Shown here in pieces: positions 6,647 to 12,625 of a DNA stretch of 12,625 nucleotides (positions are counted from its first letter, which is position 1; each line of letters begins with the position of its first letter). Where the stretch lies: assembly GCA_021199395.1 (NCBI GenBank), contig JAJQIE010000141.1:1-12625 (forward strand), read 5' to 3'. Source of the stretch: Lachnospiraceae bacterium (lineage in GTDB: Bacteria; Bacillota; Clostridia; Lachnospirales; Lachnospiraceae). The translations under genes were made by a program, and so were the position numbers. Below the pieces are notes generated by a model, which had not been told where the DNA came from, ran no database searches, and saw nothing but the letters and a program-made list of their open reading frames with translations.

Positions 6647-7540
6647 CTAATCATCCTCCTTCGACAGTAATCTCAGGTAGAACAGTCCTACTATAAACAG
6701 GCACGCAAACAGCACCATCGCCACCGCGGAGCCCTTTGAGAATTCGAACTGCGTAAATGACAGCGTGTAGGAATAGGTCCCCAGCACATCCGTGGAGTTC
6801 AGCGGACCGCCCGCCGTCATAATATACATCAGGTCGAATGCGCGGAACGTATAGATAAAGCCCAGCATCAGAACCGACAGGATTGAACCCTTCATCAAAG
6901 GCAGAGTAATATACCGAAATCTCTGCATCCAGGTCGCTCCGTCAATCGATGCGCTCTCGTAGACATCTCCCGGAATGTTAGTCAGTCCGGAAACCAGCAG
7001 CAGCATATTGAACGGAATACCGACCCAGCAGTTCATGATAATGACCGCAATCATCGAGGTGGACGTGTTTACCAGCCACTCCGGTCCCGCAATCCCGATT
7101 TTCGAGAGCAGGTCATTGATCAGGCCGGCATTTGCAAAAATATTTTTTCCGAGAAGACCGGTCACTGACATCGGCATCATATAGCTGACCAGGATCATGC
7201 CCCGGATCGGCCCGGACAGCTTAAATTTCTGACTGAAAAACAGCGCAAACGCGAATCCGATGGTAAACTGGAAAACCAGACAGGCGATCGTAAAGACAAA
7301 CGTATTTTTCAGAACCAGCAGGAAGGTGGGATTCTGAAACAGGTCAATATAATTCTGGAAGCCGACAAAGACAGAACCGCCTTTTGTCAGGTTTTTGACA
7401 TTTACATTCTTAAAGCTCAGCACCACGTTGTAGACAAGAGGATATCCGAGCACAAGAATCATATAAATAAACGCGGGCAGGATAAAGCAGTACGCCTCCC
7501 GCTTTCGTTTTCCCGCCATGGACAGTGACACTTTATTCAA
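6647..7540 (-). CDS. sugar ABC transporter permease, MalF/YesP-like
   Basis: 297-residue inner-membrane permease of the CUT1 (MalF) family and partner of the MalG-like protein. After a basic N-terminus (AGKRKREAY) comes the first membrane segment (about 17-40), then the family-typical GFQNYIDLFQN at 60-70. The EAA loop is ESASIDGATWMQRFRYITLP beginning at about residue 195. The start is a TTG at 7540-7538: a GGGGG run stands eight bases upstream and no better-placed ATG exists. The gene begins after a terminator-like hairpin that follows the binding-protein gene, so its level is probably below that of the binding protein. No ATPase gene is in the locus; an MsmK/MsiK-type shared ATPase elsewhere is expected. 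Confidence 0.94.
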   Translation of the reverse strand: MNKVSLSMAGKRKREAYCFILPAFIYMILVLGYPLVYNVVLSFKNVNVKNLTKGGSVFVGFQNYIDLFQNPTFLLVLKNTFVFTIACLVFQFTIGFAFALFFSQKFKLSGPIRGMILVSYMMPMSVTGLLGKNIFANAGLINDLLSKIGIAGPEWLVNTSTSMIAVIIMNCWVGIPFNMLLLVSGLTNIPGDVYESASIDGATWMQRFRYITLPLMKGSILSVLMLGFIYTFRAFDLMYIMTAGGPLNSTDVLGTYSYTLSFTQFEFSKGSAVAMVLFACLFIVGLFYLRLLSKEDD

Positions 7541-7576
7541 AACAAATGCCCCCTTTCTGGATGGATATGAAATCGG

Positions 7577-7613
7577 AAAAAACCGGCCGCCGATCCTGAT
7601 GGTCGGCGACCGG
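7577..7613 (-). terminator. terminator-like hairpin between binding-protein and permease genes
   Basis: On the minus strand, 13-base arms (7601-7613 with 7583-7595; 11 of 13 identical as an inverted repeat, the others able to form wobble pairs in one orientation) enclose a 5-base loop and run into six T (A7577-A7582 on the plus strand). This is a good intrinsic terminator placed inside the operon, 43 bases after the binding-protein stop. Partial read-through would give more binding protein than permease, a common design in such importers. Confidence 0.8.
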
Positions 7614-7656
7614 CCTTACTTTTTCGTATCTACTGCGAAAGTGTCATCAATAGTAG

Positions 7657-8916
7657 TTACATCTCCGGAATCGGATCCGCCTCAACGATCGGAGTAATCG
7701 TCTCCATTGCCGTTGCGAGAGCGTCTGCCGCGTCTGTGCCGTCTACAAATACGGACTGAGCCGCTGTGTAAATAGCCTCAGAGATTGTCGGCCACTCTGC
7801 GTGCGGTCCACGTGCCAGCGCATAATTCATCTCGTCTACAAATACCTCAAAGTTTTCTACCTCATAGGTGTATTCCGGCTCAGAGTCTGAACGGGTCGGG
7901 ATCTTGCCGGCCGTCACAGCCCACTCCGCTTCTTTTTCCTGAGAGCACAGCCACTCAAGGAATTCTACGCAGGCCTCTACGTCAGCAGCGCCTGTGCATA
8001 CGCCAAAGTTCTCGCCGCCGATCGTGGAAGTGGATGTACCCTCATCGCCAGTCGGAAGCAGGACGATCTCATAGTTGAACGCATCGCCGATCGCGTCGGT
8101 CTGCGCCAGATGCCAGGTACCTACCTCAGCAAACGCCGCCTTGCCTGCCGCGAACTGATTCCACACGTCCGCCTGAGTCCAGTTTACACATTCCTTGCTC
8201 ATATAACCGTTCGCCACGAAATCTCCAAGTGTGGAAAGACCCTTTACCGCAGATGCAGCCGTCAGGTCATCTACATTCGCGCTCTCACCGTCGTTTGTCG
8301 CGCACAGCCACGGAAGCAGTTGGAAAGTACCCTCTTCAGTGGAAATGCAGCACATCGCGAATCCGTATACGCTGTCGTCCGCGTTCGTCGTAGCGGCTAC
8401 CATCTCAGAAAGCTCATCCAGGCTGGTCGGAGCATGGTCATAGCCTGCAGCTTCGAGCAGATCCATATTGATCGCCAGACACAGGCAGTTTGAATTCTGC
8501 GGAAGTCCATAGAGGTTTCCATCGGAATCCATGCAGGAGCTCAGCGGCCCGCTGTAAAAGCTGTCTGTCTCGCCCCACGCCTCAAGATAATCGGTAATGT
8601 CCTCAAACACGCCGAGAGAAATATAGGAAGCCATGTCCGGTGAATCCACCATACCGATATCCGGAAGCTCTCCGGAGATAGCTCCGATGGTATACTGGTT
8701 CATCAATTCCTCACGGGATACATAGGTAGCTGTGATATGGATGTCGCTCTGAATCGAATTGTACTCATCTACCCACTCTACGATCGCCTCGGAATCCGCT
8801 GAAGCGTCAAAGTAATGCCACAATGTAATCTCGGTTGCCTCTTCAGCAGACGCTCCGGTCGCGCAAAGAGAAAGTGCCATCGCCAAAGCGCCGATAACAG
8901 CAAGTCTTTTTCTCAT
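7657..8916 (-). CDS. extracellular sugar-binding protein (CUT1 family 1 SBP, YesO-like)
   Basis: 419-residue solute-binding protein that captures the sugar outside the membrane for the MalF/MalG-like channel. An N-terminal signal (MRKRLAV, hydrophobic to about residue 19) is followed by EEATEITLWHYFDAS, the usual first strand of the family. The domain signatures GELPDIGMVDSPDMASY, NQFAAGKAAFAEVGTWHL and GGENFGVCTGA appear in order. The only lipobox-like Cys (Cys18 in LSLC) has Leu at -1, which is unfavourable; the better reading is signal-peptidase I cleavage after ASA24. That is unusual for a Gram-positive binding protein. Mature protein is strongly acidic. AGGAGG (8925-8930) stands eight bases before the ATG. 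It is the first gene after the regulators, with its own promoter region. Confidence 0.94.
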   Translation of the reverse strand: MRKRLAVIGALAMALSLCATGASAEEATEITLWHYFDASADSEAIVEWVDEYNSIQSDIHITATYVSREELMNQYTIGAISGELPDIGMVDSPDMASYISLGVFEDITDYLEAWGETDSFYSGPLSSCMDSDGNLYGLPQNSNCLCLAINMDLLEAAGYDHAPTSLDELSEMVAATTNADDSVYGFAMCCISTEEGTFQLLPWLCATNDGESANVDDLTAASAVKGLSTLGDFVANGYMSKECVNWTQADVWNQFAAGKAAFAEVGTWHLAQTDAIGDAFNYEIVLLPTGDEGTSTSTIGGENFGVCTGAADVEACVEFLEWLCSQEKEAEWAVTAGKIPTRSDSEPEYTYEVENFEVFVDEMNYALARGPHAEWPTISEAIYTAAQSVFVDGTDAADALATAMETITPIVEADPIPEM

Positions 8917-8938
8917 TATTTTGTCCTCCTTTTCATGC

Positions 8939-8983
8939 AGCAGCTTCGTGTCGTTTGTCTATTTGCATAATAATTTAGCTGCT
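8939..8983 (-). promoter_or_regulatory. possible leader stem of the binding-protein mRNA
   Basis: AGCAGCT (8939-8945) and AGCTGCT (8977-8983) are perfect complements with a 31-base loop, just ahead of the ribosome site. The stem is short and its function is unproven. Confidence 0.25.
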
Positions 8984-8997
8984 TTCCGTTTTTTGTT

Positions 8998-9010
8998 GTA
9001 CATATTGTAC
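8998..9010 (-). promoter_or_regulatory. -10 region with operator-like palindrome for the binding-protein gene
   Basis: GTACA-TAT-TGTAC is a perfect 5+5 inverted repeat. It contains TACAAT on the minus strand (9004-9009), a good -10. At the expected distance upstream there is only a T-run, no proper -35. A good -10 with a poor -35 is the usual form of a promoter that needs an activator, here probably the neighbouring YesN-like regulator. Confidence 0.45.
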
Positions 9011-9070
9011 CATTCCATTTTCTCACAAAAAACCCACAATTTTATGAAAAGAGAAGGTTTCAGGGTGTAA

Positions 9071-9099
9071 TTTTTTAAGATTTGGAGATTTTTTTAAGA
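9071..9099. promoter_or_regulatory. tandem TTTTTTAAGA repeats upstream of the binding-protein promoter
   Basis: TTTTTTAAGA occurs at 9071-9080 and 9090-9099, same orientation, 19 bases apart, immediately after the regulator stop and about 65-90 bases upstream of the putative -10. AraC-type regulators bind direct repeats about two helical turns apart upstream of -35, so these are candidate activator sites. T-richness weakens the case, and the runs could instead help end the regulator transcript. Confidence 0.35.
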
Positions 9100-9108
9100 C
9101 TCAGCCGC

Positions 9109-9858
9109 TTATTTCCCGATTTTTGCCAGATATTCCGCGGGGCTTTCCCCGGTCGCCTCCCGGAATACCCGGTTAAAATATTTCGCGTCCGAAAAGCCGA
9201 CCCGGTACGGTACCTCTTTCCTGTCATATTCTCCGCTCCGGTACAGGCGCTTCGCCTGCTCGATCCGGTAGTCGCGTACAAAAGCAGAAAAATTCGTCTG
9301 TATATTTTTCGTAAAAAGGTAGCTGAAATACTCCGCGCTGATCCCCAGCTCGGCAGACAGCTCCTTCTGGCTGATTTTCCCGGCATAGCATTTCTCAATG
9401 ATATCCAGCGCTTTGCGTATCAGCGGATGCGCGTCCGGATATTTGTTCCTCAGACTCACGGAATCCGCGACCGCGTAATCCATTTTCCTCTCCAGACGCT
9501 TCTGAACCTTTTTCAGCACGGTCATAGCTTCCCCGCGCGTCACCGGTTTCAGAAGATATCCCGCCACGTCAAGGGAAATCGATTGCTGTGCAAAATCAAA
9601 ATCCGCGTAAGCGCTGGCTACGATAAACTCCGTCGACAGGCCGTGCGCCCGCACCGCCCGGATCACGGACAGCCCATCCAGAAACGGCATCTTTACGTCG
9701 ACAAAAGCGACATCCGGCTGCATGGCCAGAATCAGTTCCAAAGCACTCTGTCCGTTTGACGCCTGAGCTATTACCTCATACTCCTCGCCAAGCTCCTCGA
9801 TGATCCTGGTCAGCCCCTGCCTGGTTCTCTGCTCATCCTCTGCTATTATGATCTTCAC
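9109..9858 (-). CDS. yesN: AraC-type response regulator, YesN-like
   Basis: 249-residue two-component response regulator. The receiver domain (1-about 120) has the acidic pocket Glu7-Asp8, phosphoacceptor Asp54 in FVDVKMP, switch Ser82 and Lys104 in LLKPV. The C-terminal AraC/XylS DNA-binding domain (about 145-246) shows a first helix-turn-helix (SQKELSAELGISAEYFSYLF) and the canonical second part (VGFSDAKYFNRVFREATGESPAEYL). The linker is short, so this is a compact form compared with the 350-500 residues of many YesN proteins. The start is a GTG at 9858-9856 with AGGGG nine bases upstream. It follows the kinase gene by 18 bases, so both form one transcript. Likely target: the promoter of the binding-protein gene directly downstream. 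Confidence 0.94.
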   Translation of the reverse strand: MKIIIAEDEQRTRQGLTRIIEELGEEYEVIAQASNGQSALELILAMQPDVAFVDVKMPFLDGLSVIRAVRAHGLSTEFIVASAYADFDFAQQSISLDVAGYLLKPVTRGEAMTVLKKVQKRLERKMDYAVADSVSLRNKYPDAHPLIRKALDIIEKCYAGKISQKELSAELGISAEYFSYLFTKNIQTNFSAFVRDYRIEQAKRLYRSGEYDRKEVPYRVGFSDAKYFNRVFREATGESPAEYLAKIGK

Positions 9859-9876
9859 GTATCCGTTCCCCTTTCT

Positions 9877-11718
9877 TCATACTCTCACCGGGTTTTTCGG
9901 TATCGGCAGCCAGAACATGAATGCCGTACCCTCCCCCTTCACTGTCCAAAGCTTTATTTTCAGATTTTCCCCATAATACATCCTGAGCCTTGTAACAGCA
10001 TTCTGGATACCGATCCCCGCGCCGTTTAAAGACAGCGAACGATTCTCTTCCAGTATGCTCTCTATCACGCCCTGGATCTCCGGTTCCATCCCGCACCCAT
10101 TATCCTTTACCGTCAGCAAAAACCTGTTCCCATCCGTTCGCCCCTCTATACGAATCCTTCCGCCGTTTTCTTTTCCCTCAAATCCATGCAGAATAGAGTT
10201 TTCCACAAACGGTTGCAGAAACAGTCTGCAGCATGGCCATTCCCCATACTCGGCAGGAAAACATATCTCATAGTCAAATACTTCCATCAGACGGAATTTC
10301 TGCAGGCAGAGGTATTGCTCTACCCACTGGATCTCCTCTCCGAGAGTCACGCTGATCAGACGGCGGGAAAAGGTGTAGGATAAGATCCCGGACAGCTTCT
10401 TCAGCAGATCCGCCACTTCATAATCCCCGTTGTCCATTGCGTCATAATTAATCGCTGTCAGCGTATTGCACAGAAAATGCGCGTTGATCTGAGACTCCAG
10501 CGCTTCTCTCTCCGCCTGGTTTCGCTGCTCGATAGACAGAGTCCTTTCCTCATAGTATCGCTGAATCTCATTTTTCTGTTCATCCAGCTTATCTACCATG
10601 TGATTGTAATGCTCCGCAAGCTGCCAGATCTCGTGCGTGCCATTCACTTCGACCTTTGGCATATTTCGATCCAGCTGGATCTGCTGCATCGCGTCCCGAA
10701 TCTCCCACACCGGATGCAGCATCCTTCGGTTGGAATACTGCCAGATGATACCGCAGATCATGAGCAGCGCCATGTATAAAAAAATACTGTTCCGGTACAT
10801 ACCGTCTACTTCCTTCCTCATCCCCGCCACGTCAAGGGTGATGTAGGATTTCCACCCGAAATAATCCAGCTGTACACTGATATCCTCGTTTTCCGGAGTC
10901 AACGCCTGGTAAGCGGTGAGCTCCATGCCGATATAGCTGCTGTTATTATGTGAAATGATGACGCCGTTCGCATCTATCAGGTAGGATTCCGCCGGTGTGG
11001 ACGCGTTTTCGTTCAGCAACAGGCTTGTCTCAAGGATGCGTTCCATATTAAAAGAAATCACAAGCACCGTCCCCACCCCGTTCCAGTCCGATTTACCGCC
11101 AACCAGAGGAACCGCAATATGAAAAAACCGCAGATCGGAAATGCTGGGATGGGTGGATGGCGTCGTTGAAACCGCATAGCGCATCTGCTGGTCCGTCGTG
11201 ATCAGTTCAATTACCCTGTCATAAAGCTCCGTCAGCGTTTCCATATTGTCGCTGTCCCAGAGGTCAGAATATCCGCCCTTGTTCCAGTACCTGCCGTATT
11301 CCATCAAAAGGCCTTCTTCCGTCACCACCGTAATCGCGACAATATCCGAGGTATAGCGGGAATATGCCCTCAGCTCCGTATTCAGCGCCAGCATGGCGCG
11401 GCTCGCCGAATCCTCTCTGCTCTCCATCGCGTTTTCAGTCACATCGCGCAGATCCCCGTCTATCGCTATGCTGCAGGCTGTACTGATAAATCCCTTCATA
11501 ATGCTGTTTGTGTTCATTGAAGACGCCTCAATGGCTATCTGCTCCGTATTTCGCGTCTGCCTGACCAGATAATCAAAATACTGATTTTTTACATAAGACT
11601 GCAGAATCAGCACCGCCAGAAACAGCAGCCCGATCACGGAAATCGTCATCGGCACACTGATATGCGCTCTGGCATACGCCACGATCCGATCATAGAACTT
11701 TTTCACTTTCCCACACAT
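9877..11718 (-). CDS. yesM: membrane sensor histidine kinase, YesM-like
   Basis: 613-residue kinase. Membrane segment 1 spans about residues 20-40, an extracellular Cache-type sensor about 45-305 (IDANGVIISHNNSSYIGMEL is typical), and membrane segment 2 about 312-330. A HAMP linker follows (RRMLHPVWEIRDAMQQI to about 385), then a coiled segment. The His_kinase domain carries the acceptor His414 in LESQINAHFLCNTLTAI, and the ATPase domain has an N-box with Asn507 (LQPFVENSILHG), G1 with Asp539 (KDNGCGM) and G2 (GAGIGIQNA). Most YesM/LytS kinases have NPHFLYNTL at the acceptor site; here Ala and Cys replace Pro and Tyr, a mild oddity. The ATG has GGGGAAAGG just upstream. The sensor should bind the locus sugar or its binding protein; the ligand is not readable from sequence. 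Confidence 0.94.
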   Translation of the reverse strand: MCGKVKKFYDRIVAYARAHISVPMTISVIGLLFLAVLILQSYVKNQYFDYLVRQTRNTEQIAIEASSMNTNSIMKGFISTACSIAIDGDLRDVTENAMESREDSASRAMLALNTELRAYSRYTSDIVAITVVTEEGLLMEYGRYWNKGGYSDLWDSDNMETLTELYDRVIELITTDQQMRYAVSTTPSTHPSISDLRFFHIAVPLVGGKSDWNGVGTVLVISFNMERILETSLLLNENASTPAESYLIDANGVIISHNNSSYIGMELTAYQALTPENEDISVQLDYFGWKSYITLDVAGMRKEVDGMYRNSIFLYMALLMICGIIWQYSNRRMLHPVWEIRDAMQQIQLDRNMPKVEVNGTHEIWQLAEHYNHMVDKLDEQKNEIQRYYEERTLSIEQRNQAEREALESQINAHFLCNTLTAINYDAMDNGDYEVADLLKKLSGILSYTFSRRLISVTLGEEIQWVEQYLCLQKFRLMEVFDYEICFPAEYGEWPCCRLFLQPFVENSILHGFEGKENGGRIRIEGRTDGNRFLLTVKDNGCGMEPEIQGVIESILEENRSLSLNGAGIGIQNAVTRLRMYYGENLKIKLWTVKGEGTAFMFWLPIPKNPVRV

Positions 11719-11762
11719 ATTGCCTTTCCCCGCTATCTGTTTTGCCGAATTCTTATGAATTC

Positions 11763-11791
11763 AGTTTACTTCATTTTGTTCAAAATGTAAA
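11763..11791 (-). promoter_or_regulatory. putative promoter of the kinase-regulator operon
   Basis: On the minus strand TTTACA (11786-11791, five of six matches) and TAAACT (11763-11768, four of six) are 17 bases apart, about 45 bases upstream of the kinase ATG. A perfect palindrome GCAGAATTCTGC (11792-11803) abuts the -35, and GAATTC-TTAT-GAATTC (11747-11762) covers the likely start point, suggesting control by a dimeric protein. Confidence 0.5.
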
Positions 11792-11890
11792 GCAGAATTC
11801 TGCGAAGCAATATATTTCCATACGCATTCGTGCGCATAAATTTTTATCATACAGGGAAGTTCGGAGATCTTTCCTAATAAAGTAAAAACA

Positions 11891-11913
11891 GCCGGGATCG
11901 CTCTGATCCCGGC
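11891..11913. terminator. strong terminator hairpin upstream of the kinase gene
   Basis: GCCGGGATC (11891-11899) and GATCCCGGC (11905-11913) form a perfect 9-bp GC-rich stem with a 5-base loop. In minus-strand sense the stem is followed by TGTTTTTAC, a fair U-tract, so it suits termination of transcription coming from the ABC ATPase gene on the right and insulates the kinase promoter. In plus-strand sense a T6 run (11925-11930) lies 11 bases away, so weak action in that direction is possible. Confidence 0.8.
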
Positions 11914-11974
11914 ACAAGTAAAAATTTTTTCTGTATTATTTCGTATTGTTATCCATATGTCGTCATGCGTGACA

Positions 11975-12137
11975 CTAGTACATCGAATATTAATTAACTA
12001 GCCATATTGTTTGTCTGATTTTCCATGTGCTGCGTTGTTGTCAGTCGACGTAGCCACCGCTACGCCTCCTTCCTCCGCCTTGTACATGAAAAATCATTCG
12101 GCGCAATATAGCCAGTTATTAATTATTCGATGTACTA
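11975..12137. repeat. 163-bp palindromic element with terminal inverted repeats
   Basis: The ends CTAGTACATCGAATA and its complement are identical over 15 bases, and about 30 of 35 terminal bases match as an inverted repeat (11975-12009 with 12103-12137). Further in, TGATTTTCCATGT (12016-12028) pairs with 12084-12096 at 12 of 13 positions. The exact centre carries CGTAGC-CACC-GCTACG (12049-12064). Between nested stem and centre the two sides differ, one side purine-rich. There is no open reading frame of note. It looks like a non-autonomous mobile element (MITE-like) or a dispersed structured repeat; transcribed from either strand it would fold into one long hairpin. No clear target-site duplication is seen. 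It lies between the ABC ATPase gene and the terminator at 11891. Confidence 0.8.
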
Positions 12138-12139
12138 GC

Positions 12140-12205
12140 AGATAAGGATGTGCTTCACGCACGCTCCCCACTCCTTCAGTAGCACTTCAAAAACATCCTT
12201 TTATC
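12140..12205 (-). repeat. inverted repeat just after the ABC ATPase gene
   Basis: GATAAGGATGT (12140-12150) pairs with ACATCCTTTTATC (12193-12205) apart from a 2-base bulge, about 25 bases after the ABC ATPase stop. The loop is about 42 bases and no U-run follows in minus-strand sense, so it is not a standard terminator. It abuts the palindromic element and may belong to it or protect the mRNA end. Confidence 0.5.
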
Positions 12206-12229
12206 GCACCACCGACACTCAGCATCCGC

Positions 12230-12625
12230 TCACTGCTCCACCTTGGAAAACAGGATCCGGTCGTTATCGAGCTCCTTGCCCGCGCCGGTCCGGAATTTTT
12301 CGAGCAGGCCATCTACCGTCAGCCCGGCGCGTTCTTCTCCGCTGATGTCGAGAACAATATGCCCGTTGTCCATCATCAAAGTACGGTTTCCCATCTCAAG
12401 CGCGGAGTGCATATTGTGGGTAATCATCAGGCACGCCAGATGGTTTTCCTCTACCACGCGCTTTGTGATCCCGATCACCTTGTCCGCTGTAGCGGGATCG
12501 AGCGCCGCCGTATGCTCATCCAGCAGCAGGATTTTCGGCGGCACAAGAGTCGCCATCAGAAGGGTAAGAGCCTGCCGCTGGCCGCCGGAGAGCAGACCTA
12601 CCGGCTGTTTCATGCGGTCCTCCAG
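12230..12625 (-). CDS. ABC transporter ATP-binding protein, C-terminal part (COG1101-like), partial
   Basis: The last 131 residues of an ABC ATPase whose 5' part lies beyond the right edge; the frame is open to base 12625. Visible in order are the signature LLSGGQRQA (about residues 11-19 of the fragment), Walker B with catalytic Glu in KILLLDEHTAALD, the D-loop, and the H-loop His in LMITHNM. A short C-terminal part ends LFSKVEQ. The LLLDEHTAALDP form (His where most importers have Pro) is, from memory, characteristic of the COG1101 ATPases that work with TrpX/TrpY-like binding proteins and permeases, thought to import aromatic amino acids or related ligands. It is separated from the sugar locus by terminator and repeat elements and is unlikely to power the CUT1 sugar importer, whose ATPases belong to the MalK/MsmK group. 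Confidence 0.9.
   Translation of the reverse strand: MEDRMKQPVGLLSGGQRQALTLLMATLVPPKILLLDEHTAALDPATADKVIGITKRVVEENHLACLMITHNMHSALEMGNRTLMMDNGHIVLDISGEERAGLTVDGLLEKFRTGAGKELDNDRILFSKVEQ

Noticed and set aside
9082..9759. 225-codon plus-strand frame
   Set aside because: It is antisense to the response regulator, whose receiver and AraC domains are unmistakable.
11930..12230. tRNA or known small RNA gene
   Set aside because: The stems are long and symmetric, without a cloverleaf, T-loop sequence or CCA; nothing fits a standard RNA family that I can recognise.
12230..12625. ATPase of the CUT1 sugar importer
   Set aside because: The LLLDEHTAALD motif and short C-terminus without the MalK-type regulatory domain point to a different ABC family, and terminator and repeat elements separate it from the sugar genes.

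Overview
The window looks like chromosomal DNA of a Firmicute, most likely a gut Clostridia/Lachnospiraceae member. This is inferred from strong AGGAGG-type ribosome sites, sigma-A-like promoters, an intact YesMN-type two-component system with a YesL-like partner, and a CUT1 sugar ABC importer without a dedicated ATPase gene. No rRNA, tRNA or marker gene fixes the taxon.

Left block (1-2784) is accessory DNA of lower GC. It holds a DinJ/RelB-YafQ toxin-antitoxin pair on the minus strand with a clear promoter, a truncated ISAs1-family transposase whose frame breaks just after the KTNEI motif, an AT-rich stretch with no recognised gene, and an intact Rpn-family (PD-(D/E)XK) gene on the plus strand whose tail is encoded by four 12-bp repeats. 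The first 353 bases hold only unrecognised short frames, including one running off the left edge through a G9 tract.

Central block (2785-11718) is one sugar-utilisation locus read on the minus strand. In transcription order: YesM-like sensor kinase, YesN-like AraC-type response regulator, extracellular solute-binding protein, two inner-membrane permeases (MalF- and MalG-like), a family 31 glycoside hydrolase without signal peptide, and a YesL-like DUF624 membrane protein. The parts match the YesL-M-N-O-P-Q arrangement of Bacillus subtilis, with a GH31 enzyme in place of the rhamnogalacturonan enzymes. The model is that the kinase senses an extracellular sugar signal, the regulator activates the importer promoter, the oligosaccharide enters through the importer powered by an ATPase encoded elsewhere, and the cytoplasmic GH31 removes an alpha-linked xylose or glucose. 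A hairpin with a U-run after the binding-protein gene could set high binding protein over permease.

Right block (11719-12625) is a 510-base noncoding stretch. It carries the kinase promoter embedded among three GAATTC-centred palindromes, a strong terminator hairpin, a 163-bp element with two-fold symmetry (about 35-bp terminal inverted repeats, a nested inverted repeat and a central 6-bp stem), and another inverted repeat. It is followed by the 3' part of an ABC ATPase gene (COG1101-like) that runs off the right edge.

I see no convincing new multi-gene system. The most interesting unexplained item is the symmetric repeat element at 11975-12137. Next are the control architecture of the sugar locus and the intercistronic structures.
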